Assembly (NCBI GenBank): GCA_024636345.1
Contig: JAGXHG010000029.1
Span: forward strand, 1-54,158
Direction: 5' to 3'
DNA: 54,158 nt
From: Desulfobulbaceae bacterium
GTDB taxonomy: Bacteria; Desulfobacterota; Desulfobulbia; Desulfobulbales; Desulfocapsaceae
Below are positions 8,315 through 16,003 of the stretch, in pieces; position 1 is the first letter of the stretch; each line of letters starts with the position of its first letter. Under the pieces are notes generated by a model. That model ran no database searches, had not been told where the DNA came from, and worked only from the letters and a program-made list of their open reading frames with translations. A program made the position numbers and the translations under genes.

Positions 8315-9919
8315 TTATTGAGCAAAACTGGTTGTGTTATGGCAGTCTTCACACTGAGTGCCGACTGCTGGGTGATCGGCAGGTTGACCGATCGCTATAA
8401 CCCCGTTATGACAGGAAAAACATGTTCCGATGACTGCGTCATGATTCATTTTGACACTTGCCCAGCTTGCTGTACTCGTGTGACAACTCTCGCAGGTGTT
8501 GAGGCTCGTGATATGGTTTGCCGGTTTTCCGGGTGCAGTAGTGCCGTTATGACAGGTGAAACATGAAGACGATACGATAGAGTGATCCATGACTGCAGGT
8601 AAAAATGCTCGAGTGGTATGACAACTTTCGCAGGTGTCGGGCGCCGGAATGTGATTCGCCGGTTTGCCAGGGGCTATGCTGCCGTTATGACAGGTAATAC
8701 AGGCACCGCTTACCAGACTGTGGTCGAACTGGGCTGGTGACCATGCCCTGGTCGTATGGCACAACTCGCAGGTATTGGGCGCCGGAATATGATTCGCCGG
8801 TTTGCCGGGAGCTAATATACCGTTATGACAGGTAATGCAGGAGCTGCTGACAATGCTGTGGTCCATCCGGGCCGGTGACCATGCCCTGGTTGAATGGCAT
8901 ACCTCGCAGGTATTCGGCACCGGAATGTGATTCGCCGGTTTGCCGGGGGCTAATGTACCATTATGACAGATAATGCAGGAACTACTGACAATGCTGTGGT
9001 CCATTCGGGCCGGTGACCATGCCTTGGTCGAATGGCATGCCTCGCAGGTGTTGGGCACCGGAATGTGATTCGCCGGTTTTCCGGGAACCGTGCTGCCGTT
9101 ATGACAGGTAATGCAGGAGCCACTGACAATGCCATGGTCCATCTGGACCGGAGTCCACCCTCTGGTCGTATGGCACGCCTCGCAGTCAATCGGTGCGATT
9201 ATATGGTTGATCGGTCTGCCGGGGGCCGTTGTGCGGTTATGACAGGCAATGCAGGAAATGTTTATCTGGCTGTGGTCCATCCGGGCCGGAGTCCACCGTT
9301 TGATCGTATGGCAAGCCTCGCAGTGATTCGGTGCATCAATGTGATCTCTTGGTCTGCCGGGGGCTATGGTGCCGTTATGGCAGGAAATACAGGATTCACT
9401 TACCACACTGTGATCGACACGAGTCGGTTTCCAAGCACGGGTTGTGTGACATTCCTCGCACTTATCCGGTGCGGTCATATGGTTGGCTGGTTTGCCGTAG
9501 AATTTCTCACCGTTATGGCAGCTGATACAAGCTTCAGTGACAATGCTATGGTCCATCGTGACAGGCAGCCATTTATCTCCCGGGTTACGATGACAGGAAC
9601 CGCAATTTGCCGATGTTCGCAGATGGTCTTTGGGTTGAGCTGTGGCAATCGTACCATTATGACATGAAATGCAGATCTCCCTTGCCGCCTCTTTATGAAT
9701 AAACTTAAAGTCACCTTTCTGAGGGTCAACATGACAGTTGTCGCATGATAACGATGTCGCAACATGCCCTTCAGGTTTATCAGATTCTGGGGGCATGGTG
9801 TTGTCGGGTTGTGCCCTACCCGAAACGATTGCAAAACCAGTGACAAATAAAAATGCCAGAAAACCAATAGCAAAAGCTTTTACGGGACTGGAATTCCCCC
9901 TGGGTGGGTGAATTATCAT
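8315..9919 (-). CDS. Tandem-repeat multihaem c-type cytochrome (21 CxxCH)
   Basis: The 534-residue protein has an N-terminal hydrophobic signal segment (about 14-35, ending ...SGRAQ) and then 21 CxxCH haem-binding motifs up to the last residues. The motifs alternate between SCxxCHNG and CExCHxT types in a 46-residue repeat. Each CxxCH is followed about 12 residues later by a conserved His (PANH or MDH) that can serve as the second axial ligand. Thus one haem and one extra His occur every ~23 residues, which predicts a long bis-His haem chain. A role in periplasmic or transmembrane electron transfer is expected, with the downstream outer-membrane protein as partner. The start has AAGGAG eight bases upstream. 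It belongs broadly to the doubled-CXXCH/cytochrome c3-like group. Confidence 0.88.
   Translation of the reverse strand: MIIHPPRGNSSPVKAFAIGFLAFLFVTGFAIVSGRAQPDNTMPPESDKPEGHVATSLSCDNCHVDPQKGDFKFIHKEAAREICISCHNGTIATAQPKDHLRTSANCGSCHRNPGDKWLPVTMDHSIVTEACISCHNGEKFYGKPANHMTAPDKCEECHTTRAWKPTRVDHSVVSESCISCHNGTIAPGRPRDHIDAPNHCEACHTIKRWTPARMDHSQINISCIACHNRTTAPGRPINHIIAPIDCEACHTTRGWTPVQMDHGIVSGSCITCHNGSTVPGKPANHIPVPNTCEACHSTKAWSPARMDHSIVSSSCIICHNGTLAPGKPANHIPVPNTCEVCHSTRAWSPARMDHSIVSSSCITCHNGILAPGKPANHIPAPNTCELCHTTRAWSPAQFDHSLVSGACITCHNGSIAPGKPANHIPAPDTCESCHTTRAFLPAVMDHSIVSSSCFTCHNGTTAPGKPANHITSLNTCESCHTSTASWASVKMNHDAVIGTCFSCHNGVIAIGQPADHPAVGTQCEDCHNTTSFAQ
8500..9600 (-). repeat. 138-bp coding tandem repeat array inside the cytochrome gene
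   Basis: The same sequence landmark (TTATGACAG or a one-base variant) recurs at 8547, 8685, 8823, 8961, 9099, 9237, 9375 and 9513, exactly 138 bases apart each time. Each unit encodes 46 residues with two CxxCH motifs. The middle units (about 8640-9190) are most alike at the DNA level, which suggests recent unit duplication or homogenisation. Confidence 0.9.
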
Positions 9920-10468
9920 TCTTCATTCTCCTTGAATTCGGGCAGTGGTTCCTCGTAAATACAGAGCCGATGGGCTTGATTCATCCTATCTGAAAACTTC
10001 TGATCTTGGTTGAGGGAGCCAAAAATAACATTTTAAAAATGGCAAAAAAGGGGTACAATCCTGGTGCTGCTTCCAAGATAATAAAACTGCGTGAATAAAA
10101 CAGGATTTGTAGCTTTCAGCAACCAAAAATTCAGAATTATATTTTTCTTGCATGTTGCATTGTAACTTATAGGTATTTAATTCCTGACAACGTGATGTTT
10201 TCAGGTGATTATAAGATTTACCATATGCCATCTTGAAACAAAAAGTCAAAAAAAACTGATTATTTTTATCACTAAAGTTCAGCTTCATTTTTTTGAGTGT
10301 GCTATTATATGAGTACCCGAACCAAAAGCCAGGAAAGAAGAAAAGGGTGCTCTTGCCGATCTGCTTCACTGCCGAAAAAAGTTCATTCTGTTTCAAGTGA
10401 CCTTCCTCCAGAAAACAGCGTGACCTTCTTGACCGGCTTGGCGCTCAAAGACGGTGGTATTCAGGGCC
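9920..10468. other. Intergenic region upstream of the cytochrome operon
   Basis: AT-rich DNA with no supported gene. It must contain the promoter of the minus-strand cytochrome operon, but no clear promoter pair was found. The open frames at 9986-10396 and 10297-10518 lack ribosome binding sites and recognisable protein content. Confidence 0.4.
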
Positions 10469-10716
10469 ATGTTACTCAAAGAGCAGTTTCTCGATCTACT
10501 TGTGGGCAACTCCCGTAAGCATGCCCAGGACTCAGGCGATGGATATCCGCAGTTCTTAAATCTGGAATTATCTCTTTCCGGGAACGAGCCAAAAAATTCT
10601 TCCGCAAACAACATTCCATCCTGAGTTCCTTCCAGTAACGGATAACCACTACCATCTCGGAGGAGATCAATAACAAAATTAACAGGCTTAAACGGATGGT
10701 TTTCTGGCAGAAATAA
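10469..10716 (+). pseudogene. Decayed ISL3-like transposase remnant (3' end)
   Basis: Two frames together give the C-terminal part of a DDE transposase of the ISL3 type. MLLKEQFLDLL is readable from 10469. After a frame change, a frame starting at 10549 encodes ISFRERAKKFFRKQHSIL and then, past an in-frame TAA, ISEEINNKINRLKRMVFW and a stop at 10714-10716. The pattern (kk-x-x-il followed by E-x-iNnkI-x-x-lKR) is typical for the end of ISL3 transposases. At least one frameshift and one stop make it non-functional. Flanking inverted repeats could not be established. Confidence 0.55.
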
Positions 10717-10828
10717 TATCTCGTATTTACATTAAAAAATTACAATTATGCGGACTTCTCAACACAAGGCTTGGATTAAAATACGAATAAGCCTAAGTTC
10801 TCTTTACATTCCGTTTTGACAGGCATAT

Positions 10829-10911
10829 ACTAATTTATACACTTGTAAAATTAGTATTATGAGCTATAAAAATTTTGGTAATACCGGTGATTTCTGTGAA
10901 TTGCTCACCGG
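10829..10911 (+). promoter_or_regulatory. Two stem-loops in the 5' leader of the tetrahaem cytochrome gene
   Basis: Two perfect stems precede the gene: ACTAATTT / AAATTAGT (10829-10836 with 10848-10855) and CCGGTGA / TCACCGG (10884-10890 with 10905-10911). A TTGACA at 10816-10821 could be a -35 box, but no good -10 follows. The conserved internal motifs of GEMM riboswitches are not visible, so no known riboswitch is claimed. Confidence 0.4.
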
Positions 10912-10958
10912 CAGGATGCTGTATCAATACTAAACACATAACAAAAGGAGCTCACATC

Positions 10959-11999
10959 GTGCAAAAATCAACATTATTTCGAATTGCTTTGCTGGCACTG
11001 TTGTCCCCTGCCGCATGGATATCCTCGGCAAGTGCGTATGATACTTATGCCTCCGGAGGAGTCTCTCCTGACCGTACCGGCAACTGTGCTACGTGCCACG
11101 GCGATTTCCGCGCCCCTAACTATGCATCCCTGAGTGACGGGGCCGCTTGGACCGGTGTTTATACCGGTACCCCGATCAACAGCCTGCACGATATCCATCG
11201 TAGACTCATAGCGCCCGGCTGCGACACCTGTCACACGGCTGGGAGCAGGATTCCGACTTTGCTTGATTCTTCGACCGGCATCGTGCTGAACGGTACTACG
11301 GAATACACGATCAGCTGCCTTGGTTGTCATGGACGCGCGGAGACTGCCGAAGCTGGCACGGTCACCAGCGCCGGTTTGCGCCAGCATCACCAGAGCGCAG
11401 GAGTTACCGTCTGTGCAGATTGTCACGCAGATACCATTTCCGCCACATTCGCCACGGTTGGCGAACAGGTATTGCCGCCCTACTATCCACTCGTGGATCC
11501 AGCTCGTCTTACCAAACCCAACGACTCCTGCAACCCGGACGGTAATGAAACCTTTGCCGGCCTCTTTGGCCTGGATAATGACGGAGACGGAGTATACGAT
11601 TATAACGACCTCGACTGCCCGGCTACTCCTTTCATCAAACTCAGCTCGGCTGCGCTTAACTTCAACGTTGTACCCGTAGGCAGCTCGGCAACCCTGAATA
11701 CTGTAATCCAGAACTTAGGCCGACTGGCACTGAACGTCAGCCTGATCAACCTCTGCGCGGGGACCAGCTCAGAGTTCACCTGGTTGCCGGCTGCGCCCTT
11801 TATCGTGGCCCCCAACTCGAGCCAGACCCTGGCCGTAACCTTTACGCCAGTGGATAACGTCAGCGATACGGGTTGCCTGGCTATCTCCAGCGACGCTCCA
11901 AATGAAGCCATCACCCAACTTGCTGTGTCAAGCCAGGCTGGATCTGAATCTAAATTATTACCACTATACATTCCGGCTATTATTCGTCCCGCCCCATAA
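10959..11999 (+). CDS. Exported tetrahaem cytochrome with Ig-like (choice-of-anchor D/ASPM-type) C-terminal domain
   Basis: The GTG at 10959 is selected because AAAGGAG lies eight bases upstream and it yields a clean signal peptide ending SASA-YDTY; the open frame extends further upstream to a TTG. The 346-residue protein has four CxxCH motifs (CATCH, CDTCH, CLGCH, CADCH) in its first half. An Asp-rich DNDGDGVYDYNDLDC segment like a calcium-binding thrombospondin-type loop follows. The last ~115 residues form a beta-sandwich-like domain (FNVVPVGSSAT ... VTFTP ... ISSDAPN) of the HYDIN/choice-of-anchor D type. Likely an extracytoplasmic electron carrier or surface-attached cytochrome; its partner is unknown. 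It is monocistronic. Confidence 0.8.
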   Translation: MQKSTLFRIALLALLSPAAWISSASAYDTYASGGVSPDRTGNCATCHGDFRAPNYASLSDGAAWTGVYTGTPINSLHDIHRRLIAPGCDTCHTAGSRIPTLLDSSTGIVLNGTTEYTISCLGCHGRAETAEAGTVTSAGLRQHHQSAGVTVCADCHADTISATFATVGEQVLPPYYPLVDPARLTKPNDSCNPDGNETFAGLFGLDNDGDGVYDYNDLDCPATPFIKLSSAALNFNVVPVGSSATLNTVIQNLGRLALNVSLINLCAGTSSEFTWLPAAPFIVAPNSSQTLAVTFTPVDNVSDTGCLAISSDAPNEAITQLAVSSQAGSESKLLPLYIPAIIRPAP

Positions 12000-12065
12000 A
12001 GCGAATGGGAAATATACGGGCAGGGCACCTTGTGTGATTGATGCACAATGTGAGCATCCGGTGTC

Positions 12066-12095
12066 GATAAGCTGACCGCTTGCGGTCAGCTTATC
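12066..12095. terminator. Perfect 30-bp inverted repeat after the tetrahaem cytochrome gene
   Basis: GATAAGCTGACCGC and its exact complement are separated by TT. The position 66 bases after the cytochrome stop suggests a transcription terminator, but no T-run follows on either strand. Confidence 0.5.
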
Positions 12096-12190
12096 AGATT
12101 AGTGGCCGGCGCTTTTCCCTTGCCGCACGTGGCTGCTACGTGTTACCGGGTCAATTATTCATCAGTCTCCCCTCATAAAAACGTGCTTAC

Positions 12191-12220
12191 GGTATTCTCC
12201 CGACAAGACGGGAGAATACC
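12191..12220. repeat. Second perfect 30-bp hairpin
   Basis: GGTATTCTCCCG and its exact complement enclose the 6-base loop ACAAGA. It is 95 bases beyond the previous hairpin and not adjacent to an intact gene. Function unknown. The rest of 12000-12466 shows no gene. Confidence 0.5.
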
Positions 12221-12466
12221 GATAAGTCGGTCTCACCCCTTAAAAGACCCTCGTCAAGAACGTCGAAGTCGGGATCAGGTCTTGAAAAGTTATCCTTTTA
12301 ATCAAAGACGGTATAAATTTTACCGCTTCTTTATTGAAATCCTCCCTGCGGATTATATCTCCACTTTTGAGAAAGTGTACACTTTTTCCCTACCACTTCA
12401 TGTCCATTTTCTTTAATAATAGGGACGTATTCCGCCTTCCGGTCCTCCAGTCACAAGTATCGCCTA

Positions 12467-12701
12467 TTAATGGTCGCGGTGCCAGATTAACTCGTTATCC
12501 CGGTAAACGACCTTGATACGGTGCAGAGGCACGGAATGGACAACCCCGTAATAATCCATGAACGGGCGGGAAAATCAGTTCGGTAAAAGGGACCCGGATA
12601 ATGTCCTTCAAAACCCGGTTATAGTAGCCGATCTCAAAATCAGCCTTTCCGAATTCCTTGTACCAGTGGACGCGGTTGAGCAAGTCCTGGATGGGTGTCA
12701 T
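12467..12701 (-). pseudogene. Frameshifted DUF504 (MJ1316-type) gene
   Basis: From the ATG at 12701, with GAGGAA seven bases upstream, the minus strand reads MTPIQDLLNRVHW and EIGYYNRVLKDIIRVPFTEL, which is typical of DUF504. Near 12555 the homology changes frame and continues as HSVPLHRIKVVYRDNELIWH to a TAA at 12467-12469. Both halves match consecutive parts of the ~78-residue family, so a single net one-base shift interrupts the gene. The family is thought to recognise RNA ends. A sequencing error cannot be excluded. Confidence 0.75.
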
Positions 12702-12931
12702 GGGCAGTTCCTCAGAGCCTGTGCTGGCTGGTTGTGTGGGGATTTCTCCATGGTCACCGGCGCGGCAACCTTTCTGATTCTGTCCTGAAGTTGAGCATAT
12801 CACAGCTCAGCTGGCAAGACTCCTGGAACCTCGAGATTTCGGCGATCAAAAAAAGGGAGTGGCTGCACGAGAGTTTTTTAAGTCAAAAAAATCAAGAATG
12901 CAGGGAACCTGTTGCCACAGGCCGTGACCTT

Positions 12932-14089
12932 TTATCTGTCAATAAGTCTGGTTGCAACCAGACTTAGACCGAAGACCAGGACTCCGATCAGCAGGAAGGA
13001 CCAGCTCAGGCCTAACCAGTCCGAGGTGAAACCTGCCCCGATGGCCCCGATAAAGACTCCGCTGCTCATAGCCAGATTGAAGGCTCCCATCATGGATCCT
13101 TGTCCATAGCTCCGTCCTTCTTCCGTGGCCAGTGCCCCCAGAGTTGGCCAGATGATTGCCTCGCCGCTGCCCAGTATCACAAATAAACAGAGCAGAACCC
13201 AGAAATTTCCGGCCAAGGGGACCAGACACATCACGCCGCTGATCACCAGGCAGCCAATCCGCAGCAACTTGACCTTGTCCATACGGTCGTCGGCCAGTCG
13301 TCCACAGGGGTGTTGCAGCACGGCATTGACCAGGGTTCGGGCGGCGATCACCATGCCGATCTGCATGCCGGTGGCCTGAAACCACTGATGCATCAGCAGA
13401 GGGAGTAGGGCCATAGTCGGGACCATGACGATCATGGTTGCCATTCGGGCCAGCAGGATTCCGGCAGTCCGATGGCTGGCCAGCATTGCCCGTAAGGACT
13501 TGATTATCCCGGGACCGCGCTCCGCCTTTGCGGGGGAAGGCGGAGCGGCCGGCATTTGCAGAATGATCAACATCATGGCCAGGAAACTTAAGCTCGCCAT
13601 GACATAAAAGGCGGAGGCCATGCCCCAGCGATCATTACAAAACCCGCCGATCAAGGGGCCGGAGCCGAATCCGGTAAAAATGGCGATATTGAGCATCCCC
13701 ATGTAATGGCCTTCACGACCCACCGGCGTCAGATCAGCGACATAGGCCATCGCCACCGGCACTATCATCGCTGAGCCCACCCCATGCAGGGCGCGGATCA
13801 GGATCAGAGAGCCAAGGGAAGTGGCTTCGGGCATCATAAGGCCGACCAGACCATAGACGAAAAGCCCGCTGATGAGAAACCTTTTCCGTCCCCAGCGGTC
13901 GGAGAGATTGCCCACTATCGGCTGACAGAAGCCCCTGGTCAAGGAAAAAGCCGCGACGATTATCCCCAGGGTCAGCCCTCCGGCGCCGAGACTCTCAGCA
14001 AACACCGGTATCACGGGCACAATGATCCCGATCCCCAACAGGGCGATGAAAATCGAAAGCAGCAGGATGATCAGGAGGTGTCGGGGCAT
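12932..14089 (-). CDS. MFS multidrug-type transporter
   Basis: The 385-residue protein has about 12 predicted membrane segments and the major facilitator signatures, including a loop 2-3 motif GNLSDRWGRKRFLISG and a repeat of it in the second half (GRLADDRMDKVKLLRIG). N-terminal hydrophobic LLIILLLSIFIALLGIGIIVPVIPV is typical of the DHA1 drug-efflux group. It is probably an inner-membrane H+-antiporter; substrate unknown. It stands alone, with the broken DUF504 gene downstream on the same strand. Confidence 0.85.
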   Translation of the reverse strand: MPRHLLIILLLSIFIALLGIGIIVPVIPVFAESLGAGGLTLGIIVAAFSLTRGFCQPIVGNLSDRWGRKRFLISGLFVYGLVGLMMPEATSLGSLILIRALHGVGSAMIVPVAMAYVADLTPVGREGHYMGMLNIAIFTGFGSGPLIGGFCNDRWGMASAFYVMASLSFLAMMLIILQMPAAPPSPAKAERGPGIIKSLRAMLASHRTAGILLARMATMIVMVPTMALLPLLMHQWFQATGMQIGMVIAARTLVNAVLQHPCGRLADDRMDKVKLLRIGCLVISGVMCLVPLAGNFWVLLCLFVILGSGEAIIWPTLGALATEEGRSYGQGSMMGAFNLAMSSGVFIGAIGAGFTSDWLGLSWSFLLIGVLVFGLSLVATRLIDR

Positions 14090-14154
14090 GGTGAAATAGG
14101 GGTGTTCCAGGTGTTTGGTGTTTGAGAGATCCGTAACTTGTACCCTGATTATAA

Positions 14155-14203
14155 GGAACCGTTAAGAAATAAGTTGGTTATTGAAAATTATTTCTTCATG
14201 GCT
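14155..14203. repeat. REP-like intergenic hairpin (copy 1)
   Basis: AAGAAATAA pairs with TTATTTCTT around a 15-base loop. The flanking bases (GGAACCGTT ... CATGGCTC) also partly pair. The whole ~49-bp element resembles the hairpin at 50422-50472, including CCGTTAAGAAATAA on the left arm and ATTTCTTCAyGGC on the right. The rest of 14090-14472 is AT-rich and shows no gene. Confidence 0.55.
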
Positions 14204-14472
14204 CTTGATGTCGCTTACGCCATCCAGAAGGAAAAATTGTTTCTTTGCAACGTCTAAACGGTATGGATTAAAAAAAGTGTTCGTTTGCTAAAAAGAGGGT
14301 GGGCAAGTCGCGGATATTTCTTTCTGCTCGATCATATTGTATTGTTACTTAGGTCAGGTTTGCATCATTGACTAATAATTAAAAGAATCAAACTTGCCAT
14401 AGTCTATGCTCAAATTGTCTGACAGATTGCTATCTATCCAATTTTAAATCATTTTTTAATTAAAAAATAATC

Positions 14473-14667
14473 ATGAATGGTATGAACCGGAACGACATAA
14501 AAGCCGGCCTTCGGGTTTTCATCGTCTTAAAAGAGGATCAGCGATCCGGTAACCTCACCGAAGGAATTGTGAAAGATATTCTAACAAACTCCCCAACTCA
14601 TCCCCATGGTATTAAAGTCCGCCTGGCTAGCGGTGAAGTCGGGCGAGTCAAGAAGATTGAAGGTTGA
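14473..14667 (+). CDS. ywbE: YwbE family protein (DUF2196)
   Basis: The 64-residue sequence is a clear YwbE: MNGMNRNDIKAGLRV at the start and ILTNSPTHPHGIKVRL in the middle are hallmark segments. Full length for the family. Function is not established; the fold is a small beta-barrel (KOW/SH3-like). No strong ribosome binding site precedes the ATG. It lies 79 bases upstream of sbcD on the same strand. Confidence 0.9.
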   Translation: MNGMNRNDIKAGLRVFIVLKEDQRSGNLTEGIVKDILTNSPTHPHGIKVRLASGEVGRVKKIEG

Positions 14668-14746
14668 ATGGAACTCGAAGATTACATGACAGGCGAAAGG
14701 CTTGATGACGAAATATTTTTTTTGAATATATAATTAATTGACATTG

Positions 14747-16000
14747 ATGGACACAATGAAATTCATCCACACTGCTGACATCCATCTTGGGAAAACCTAC
14801 CGCAACTCTTCAGGGGAAGGGGAACGGTACCAGGATTTCTTTCGCTGTCTGGCAGGTATTGTCGCAGATGCAGTCCGTGAGTCTGTCGACTTTGTCTTGA
14901 TCGGCGGGGATCTCTTTCACACCGGCCAGATCCTGCCCAAGACCTTTGCCAAGACCATCGAAATACTCCAGCCCCTCAAAGATGCGGGCATACCTTGTAT
15001 TGCCATCGAAGGCAATCATGACTGGATTCACCGGCGCAACAATATCTCGTGGATGGAGGCCCTTTCTGAAATGGGCTATATCCGCCTGTTACGCCCGGCC
15101 CGGACCGCAGATGGCGGCTATTGTTTTGAGCCCTTCAATGAAGAGAGCGGGGAGGGCGGCCATATTGAGATCGGCGGCCTGCATATCTACGGTCTCGGCT
15201 ATATCGGCGCCCAGGCCGGCAGCCATGTGGAGCGTATCTGCGAGGCGGTGACAACCGTCAACAATCTGCTGATTTTTCATGTGGGTATCTGGCGCTATTC
15301 GCCGGTTGAGATTGGCAATATGAAGATCGAAGAGGCCCATCCCCTGGCCGAAAAATTCGGCTATGTCGCCCTCGGTCACGGCCACAAACCATACGTCATC
15401 GAGACCCCTGACGGAAAGCCTTATGCCTATAATCCCGGCGCTCCGGAACGGGTCAACTTTGGTGAGGAAAAATATGATAAGGGCTACTATTTTGTGAGCC
15501 TTGAGGATGGCATATTCTCCCCGGAATTCAGGCCAACCGATCCCCGACCGATGCTGGTTGAGGTCATCAACCTCGACGGTGAAAATGATGCCGATTCTGC
15601 CCTGGCACGGTTCCGGGAGCAATTGACGGCAAAGATAGGTGGGCTGAGTGACCAGCGTGCCCCTTTGCTGGAACTGAAACTGGCTGGACGTGTTGGTTTC
15701 CATCCCTTTGAGTTGGGACGTGAACGGTTGCGGCTGGCCATTGATGAGTTTGCCGCTCCCTTGCACGTCGAAATAAAAAATCATCTTTCTATGCTGGCAC
15801 GCTCCGGTGGGGAAGATGTGGTCAAGAAGTCCCTTTCCGAGATTGAAAGTGATGTCCTCCATGAGTTGATCGGTGCCCACAGCAAATACCAGGGGCGGGA
15901 AGGGGAATTGGCCAAGTTGTCGCTGGCTATCCGCGATCTGGTCATGAAGGGTGATGTGGAAGATGATGAATTACTTGGCCTTTTCGGGGAGCGGGGTTAA
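14747..16000 (+). CDS. sbcD: SbcD-type DNA repair exonuclease subunit
   Basis: A calcineurin-like metallophosphoesterase with all nuclease motifs: FIHTADIHLGK (metal ligands D and H), GGDLFH, GNHDW and GHGHKP. With about 417 residues it has the SbcD/Mre11 size, including a C-terminal capping region. It acts with SbcC as a dimeric complex that opens hairpins and trims DNA ends. Start choice is uncertain: TTG at 14738, ATG at 14747 or ATG at 14756 (which gives MKFIHTADIHLG), none with a strong Shine-Dalgarno. sbcC begins three bases after its stop. Confidence 0.9.
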   Translation: MDTMKFIHTADIHLGKTYRNSSGEGERYQDFFRCLAGIVADAVRESVDFVLIGGDLFHTGQILPKTFAKTIEILQPLKDAGIPCIAIEGNHDWIHRRNNISWMEALSEMGYIRLLRPARTADGGYCFEPFNEESGEGGHIEIGGLHIYGLGYIGAQAGSHVERICEAVTTVNNLLIFHVGIWRYSPVEIGNMKIEEAHPLAEKFGYVALGHGHKPYVIETPDGKPYAYNPGAPERVNFGEEKYDKGYYFVSLEDGIFSPEFRPTDPRPMLVEVINLDGENDADSALARFREQLTAKIGGLSDQRAPLLELKLAGRVGFHPFELGRERLRLAIDEFAAPLHVEIKNHLSMLARSGGEDVVKKSLSEIESDVLHELIGAHSKYQGREGELAKLSLAIRDLVMKGDVEDDELLGLFGERG

Positions 16001-16003
16001 TCT

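Noticed and set aside
8500..9600. Evenly spaced repeats that could look like a CRISPR array
   Set aside because: The 138-bp period is a multiple of three, the repeats have no unique spacers, and they encode haem-binding motifs in one continuous frame.
9032..9667. 211-codon plus-strand frame across the cytochrome gene
   Set aside because: It is the periodic shadow of the tandem repeats on the opposite strand.
10829..10958. Possible cyclic dinucleotide (GEMM) riboswitch upstream of the tetrahaem cytochrome
   Set aside because: Two stems are present, but the conserved internal loop and receptor sequences of GEMM RNAs could not be found.
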